Origin: an uncultured Mesorhizobium sp.
Lineage (GTDB): Bacteria; Pseudomonadota; Alphaproteobacteria; Rhizobiales; Rhizobiaceae
Length of the DNA: 8,074 nt
NCBI GenBank assembly: GCA_937958475.1
Contig: CALFXR010000057.1
Location: 1 to 8,074 of the forward strand
Direction of reading: 5' to 3'
In this document: positions 6,418 through 8,074 of the stretch, one piece after another
How positions within the stretch are numbered: the stretch's first letter is position 1
Layout of the letters: every line of letters starts with the position of its first letter
Position numbers and translations under genes: made by a program
The notes under the pieces: generated by a model
The model's input: the letters and a program-made list of their open reading frames with translations, nothing else
What the model was told of the DNA's origin: nothing
Database searches by the model: none

Positions 6418-7707
6418 ATGAGACTGGGCGGAAGGCTGGCTGCGGCCATCGAGGTGCTCGACGACATCGAGCGAAGGCACCGGCCCGCGGCCGACGCGCT
6501 GAAGGACTGGGGCCTGTCCCACCGCTTCGCCGGCGCCGGCGACCGCGCCGCCATCGGCAACATCGTCTACGATGCGTTGCGGCGCAAGCGCTCCGCCGCC
6601 TGGCTGCTCGGCGCCGAGACGTCGCGGGCGCTCGGCTTCGGCGCGCTGATCCTCGAATGGGGGCAGACGCCGGCCTCCCTCGACGCCGCGCTCGCCGGCG
6701 ACCGCTTCGCCCCCGAGCCGCTGTCGGCGCAAGAGCACGCCGGCATCGCCGCGCGCGACCTCGCCCACGCCCCCGACGCCGTGCGCGCCGACTGCCCCGA
6801 CTGGTGCGTGCCCAACCTGAAGGAAGCCTTCGGCGACGACTGGGTCGCCGAGACCGCCGCGCTCTCCGGCCGCCCGCCGCTCGATCTGAGAGTCAATCCG
6901 CTGCGCGCCGCGCGCGAAAAGGTCCTCGGCGAGCTCGCCGGCACCGGCGCCGCCGCCGCCGCGCTCGCGCCCTTCGGCATCCGCATCCCGCCGATCGAGG
7001 GTGCCGGCCGCCATCCCAACGTCCAGGCCGAGCCGGCCTTCCAGAAGGGCTGGTTCGAGGTCCAGGACGAAGGTTCGCAGATCGCCGCCGAACTCGCCGG
7101 CGCGACGCCCGGCATGCAGGTGCTCGACTTCTGCGCCGGCGCCGGCGGCAAGACGCTGGCGCTGTCGGCGGCGATGGACAATCGCGGCCAGGTCTTCGCC
7201 CACGATTCCGACAAGTCGCGGCTGGCGCCGATCTTCGACCGGCTGCGCCGCGCCGAGAGCCGCAACGTCCAGGTCGTGGCGAAACCCGCCGAACTCGCCC
7301 CGCTCGCCGGCGAGATGGATCTCGTCGTCATCGACGCGCCCTGCACCGGCGCCGGCACATGGCGGCGGCGCCCCGACGCCAAGTGGCGGCTGTCGCCGCG
7401 CCAGCTGGAGACCCGCGTCGCCGAGCAGGCGGCGATCCTCGACGCAGCAACCGTCTATGTGAAGCCGGGCGGCCGGCTCTGCTACATCACCTGCTCGGTC
7501 TTCGCCGAGGAGAACGCCCGCCAGGTCGCCGCCTTCCTCGGCCGCCATCGCGATTTCGCCGCCGCCGACCACGCCGCCCTGTGGCAGGCGCACTTCCCCG
7601 GCCGGCAGGACACCGTCCGCGTCGAGGCCGGCCTCGGCCTCGCGCTCGGACCCTTGCGCACCGGCACCGACGGCTTTTTCTTTTCCGCCCTCGACCGCCG
7701 CGGTTGA
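6418..7707 (+). CDS. RsmB/Nop2-family RNA (cytosine-C5) methyltransferase
   Basis: A 429-residue SAM-dependent RNA m5C methyltransferase of the RsmB/Sun group. RsmB of E. coli methylates C967 of 16S rRNA; whether this protein hits the same base cannot be read from sequence. The N-terminus (about 1-100) is a NusB-like helical RNA-binding region (GDRAAIGNIVYDALRR, 41-56). A linker/PUA-like part carries LRVNPLRA (157-164) and WFEVQDEGSQ (212-221). The Rossmann methyltransferase core starts at VLDFCAGAGGKTLALSA (235-251, SAM site), then HDSDKSR (262-268). DAPCTGAGTWRRRPD (306-320) holds C309 and YITCSVFAEEN (356-366) holds C359, the release and nucleophile cysteines of this family. The C-terminus GPLRTGTDGFFFS is typical. 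ATG 6418 has only a poor Shine-Dalgarno, so translation may rely on read-through from the GNAT gene 41 nt upstream. Confidence in family is high; the symbol rsmB is withheld because several paralogues exist in alphaproteobacteria. Confidence 0.94.
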   Translation: MRLGGRLAAAIEVLDDIERRHRPAADALKDWGLSHRFAGAGDRAAIGNIVYDALRRKRSAAWLLGAETSRALGFGALILEWGQTPASLDAALAGDRFAPEPLSAQEHAGIAARDLAHAPDAVRADCPDWCVPNLKEAFGDDWVAETAALSGRPPLDLRVNPLRAAREKVLGELAGTGAAAAALAPFGIRIPPIEGAGRHPNVQAEPAFQKGWFEVQDEGSQIAAELAGATPGMQVLDFCAGAGGKTLALSAAMDNRGQVFAHDSDKSRLAPIFDRLRRAESRNVQVVAKPAELAPLAGEMDLVVIDAPCTGAGTWRRRPDAKWRLSPRQLETRVAEQAAILDAATVYVKPGGRLCYITCSVFAEENARQVAAFLGRHRDFAAADHAALWQAHFPGRQDTVRVEAGLGLALGPLRTGTDGFFFSALDRRG

Positions 7708-7729
7708 CGGCCGCCGCCGCCGCTCCAGT

Positions 7730-7735
7730 TTGACA
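7730..7735 (+). promoter_or_regulatory. Perfect -35 box (TTGACA) before tspO, weak -10
   Basis: TTGACA lies 22 nt after the rsmB-like stop and 47 nt before the tspO start. At 16-18 bp spacing only C-rich hexamers occur, so a standard sigma-70 promoter is doubtful. It may be chance, or a promoter needing an activator or another sigma factor. tspO could otherwise be read through from the upstream genes. Confidence 0.2.
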
Positions 7736-7782
7736 TGCGCTGGTGCTGCCGCACCCCTGTCGGCGTCGGAGAGGCTCTACCC

Positions 7783-8074
7783 GTGAAGAAATGGCTCGTC
7801 CTGCTCGTCTTCCTCGTCCTGGTCATCGGCGGCGGCACCGCCATCGGCCTGGTCACCCGTCCTGAAGGCTGGTACGCCGCGCTCGAGAAGCCGCCCTTCA
7901 ATCCGCCCAACTGGATCTTCGCGCCGGTCTGGACGATCCTCTACGTGCTCGTCGCGGTCGCCGGCTGGCGCACCTTCCTGCGCGATTCCGGCGGCATGGC
8001 GATGAAGCTCTGGGTGGCGCAGCTCGTCCTCAACTTCCTCTGGTCGCCGGTGTTCTTCGCCGCCCACATGGTCG
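7783..8074 (+). CDS. tspO: TspO/MBR family tryptophan-rich sensory protein (3' end outside window)
   Basis: The first 97 residues of a TspO/MBR membrane protein, a five-helix protein of about 150-160 residues in bacteria that binds porphyrins and cholesterol-like ligands. In Rhodobacter it affects tetrapyrrole-dependent gene control. Span 1 is residues 4-24. The family hallmark WYAALEKPPFNPPNWIFAPVW follows (residues 30-50), with its WxxLxKPPFNPPxWxFxPVW pattern fully kept. Span 2 covers about 48-65, and span 3 starts near 75 with the conserved QLVLNFLWSPVFF (80-92). The start is GTG 7783, with GGAGAGG (7768-7774) 8 nt upstream and no better alternative. The gene runs off the window, so completeness cannot be judged. 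It follows the rsmB-like gene after 75 bp. Its porphyrin link fits loosely with haem-dependent KatG nearby, but that connection is inference. Confidence 0.95.
   Translation, partial: MKKWLVLLVFLVLVIGGGTAIGLVTRPEGWYAALEKPPFNPPNWIFAPVWTILYVLVAVAGWRTFLRDSGGMAMKLWVAQLVLNFLWSPVFFAAHMV

Overview
The window is a GC-rich stretch of bacterial chromosome. Protein signatures (RsmB/Sun methyltransferase, MAPEG protein, TspO, OxyR-type LysR regulator) and the promoter style suggest an alphaproteobacterium, most likely of the Hyphomicrobiales (rhizobia-like). That placement is inference from gene content and composition, not a database match. Genes fill almost the whole window, and the coding looks intact except where the window edge cuts guaB (left) and tspO (right).

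Layout from left to right: the 3' part of guaB (IMP dehydrogenase, +, to 574). A Uma2-family nuclease-fold gene converges on it (-, 584-1156). A small orphan membrane protein follows (-, 1241-1525). A 286-bp spacer carries divergent promoter candidates, then a MAPEG-family membrane protein (+, 1812-2231). An OxyR-type peroxide sensor (-, 2097-3125) has a 3' end that runs 135 bp antisense into the MAPEG gene. A 379-bp divergent control region (3126-3504) leads to katG, a full-length catalase-peroxidase (+, 3505-5688), closed by a strong intrinsic terminator at 5715-5753. After that come a GNAT acetyltransferase (+, 5855-6376), an RsmB/Nop2-type RNA cytosine-C5 methyltransferase (+, 6418-7707), and the start of tspO (+, GTG at 7783, cut by the window end).

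The functional core is the oxyR-katG peroxide-defence module. The regulator keeps both redox cysteines (C202 and C211, nine residues apart), and KatG keeps every active-site residue I could place, including the Trp-Tyr-Met crosslink set. A 37-bp candidate OxyR box (3124-3160) covers the putative oxyR promoter and start codon and stops one base before the putative katG -35. This layout would explain autorepression of oxyR together with activation of katG.

Nothing here looks like an undescribed multi-gene system. The observations most worth a second look are: the OxyR C-terminal tail made from sequence antisense to its neighbour; a 15-codon open reading frame with a near-perfect Shine-Dalgarno sequence in the long katG leader; the possible leaderless oxyR transcript; and the candidate OxyR box. 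Many long antisense open frames exist, but they are explained by avoidance of TTA, CTA and TCA codons in GC-rich genes.
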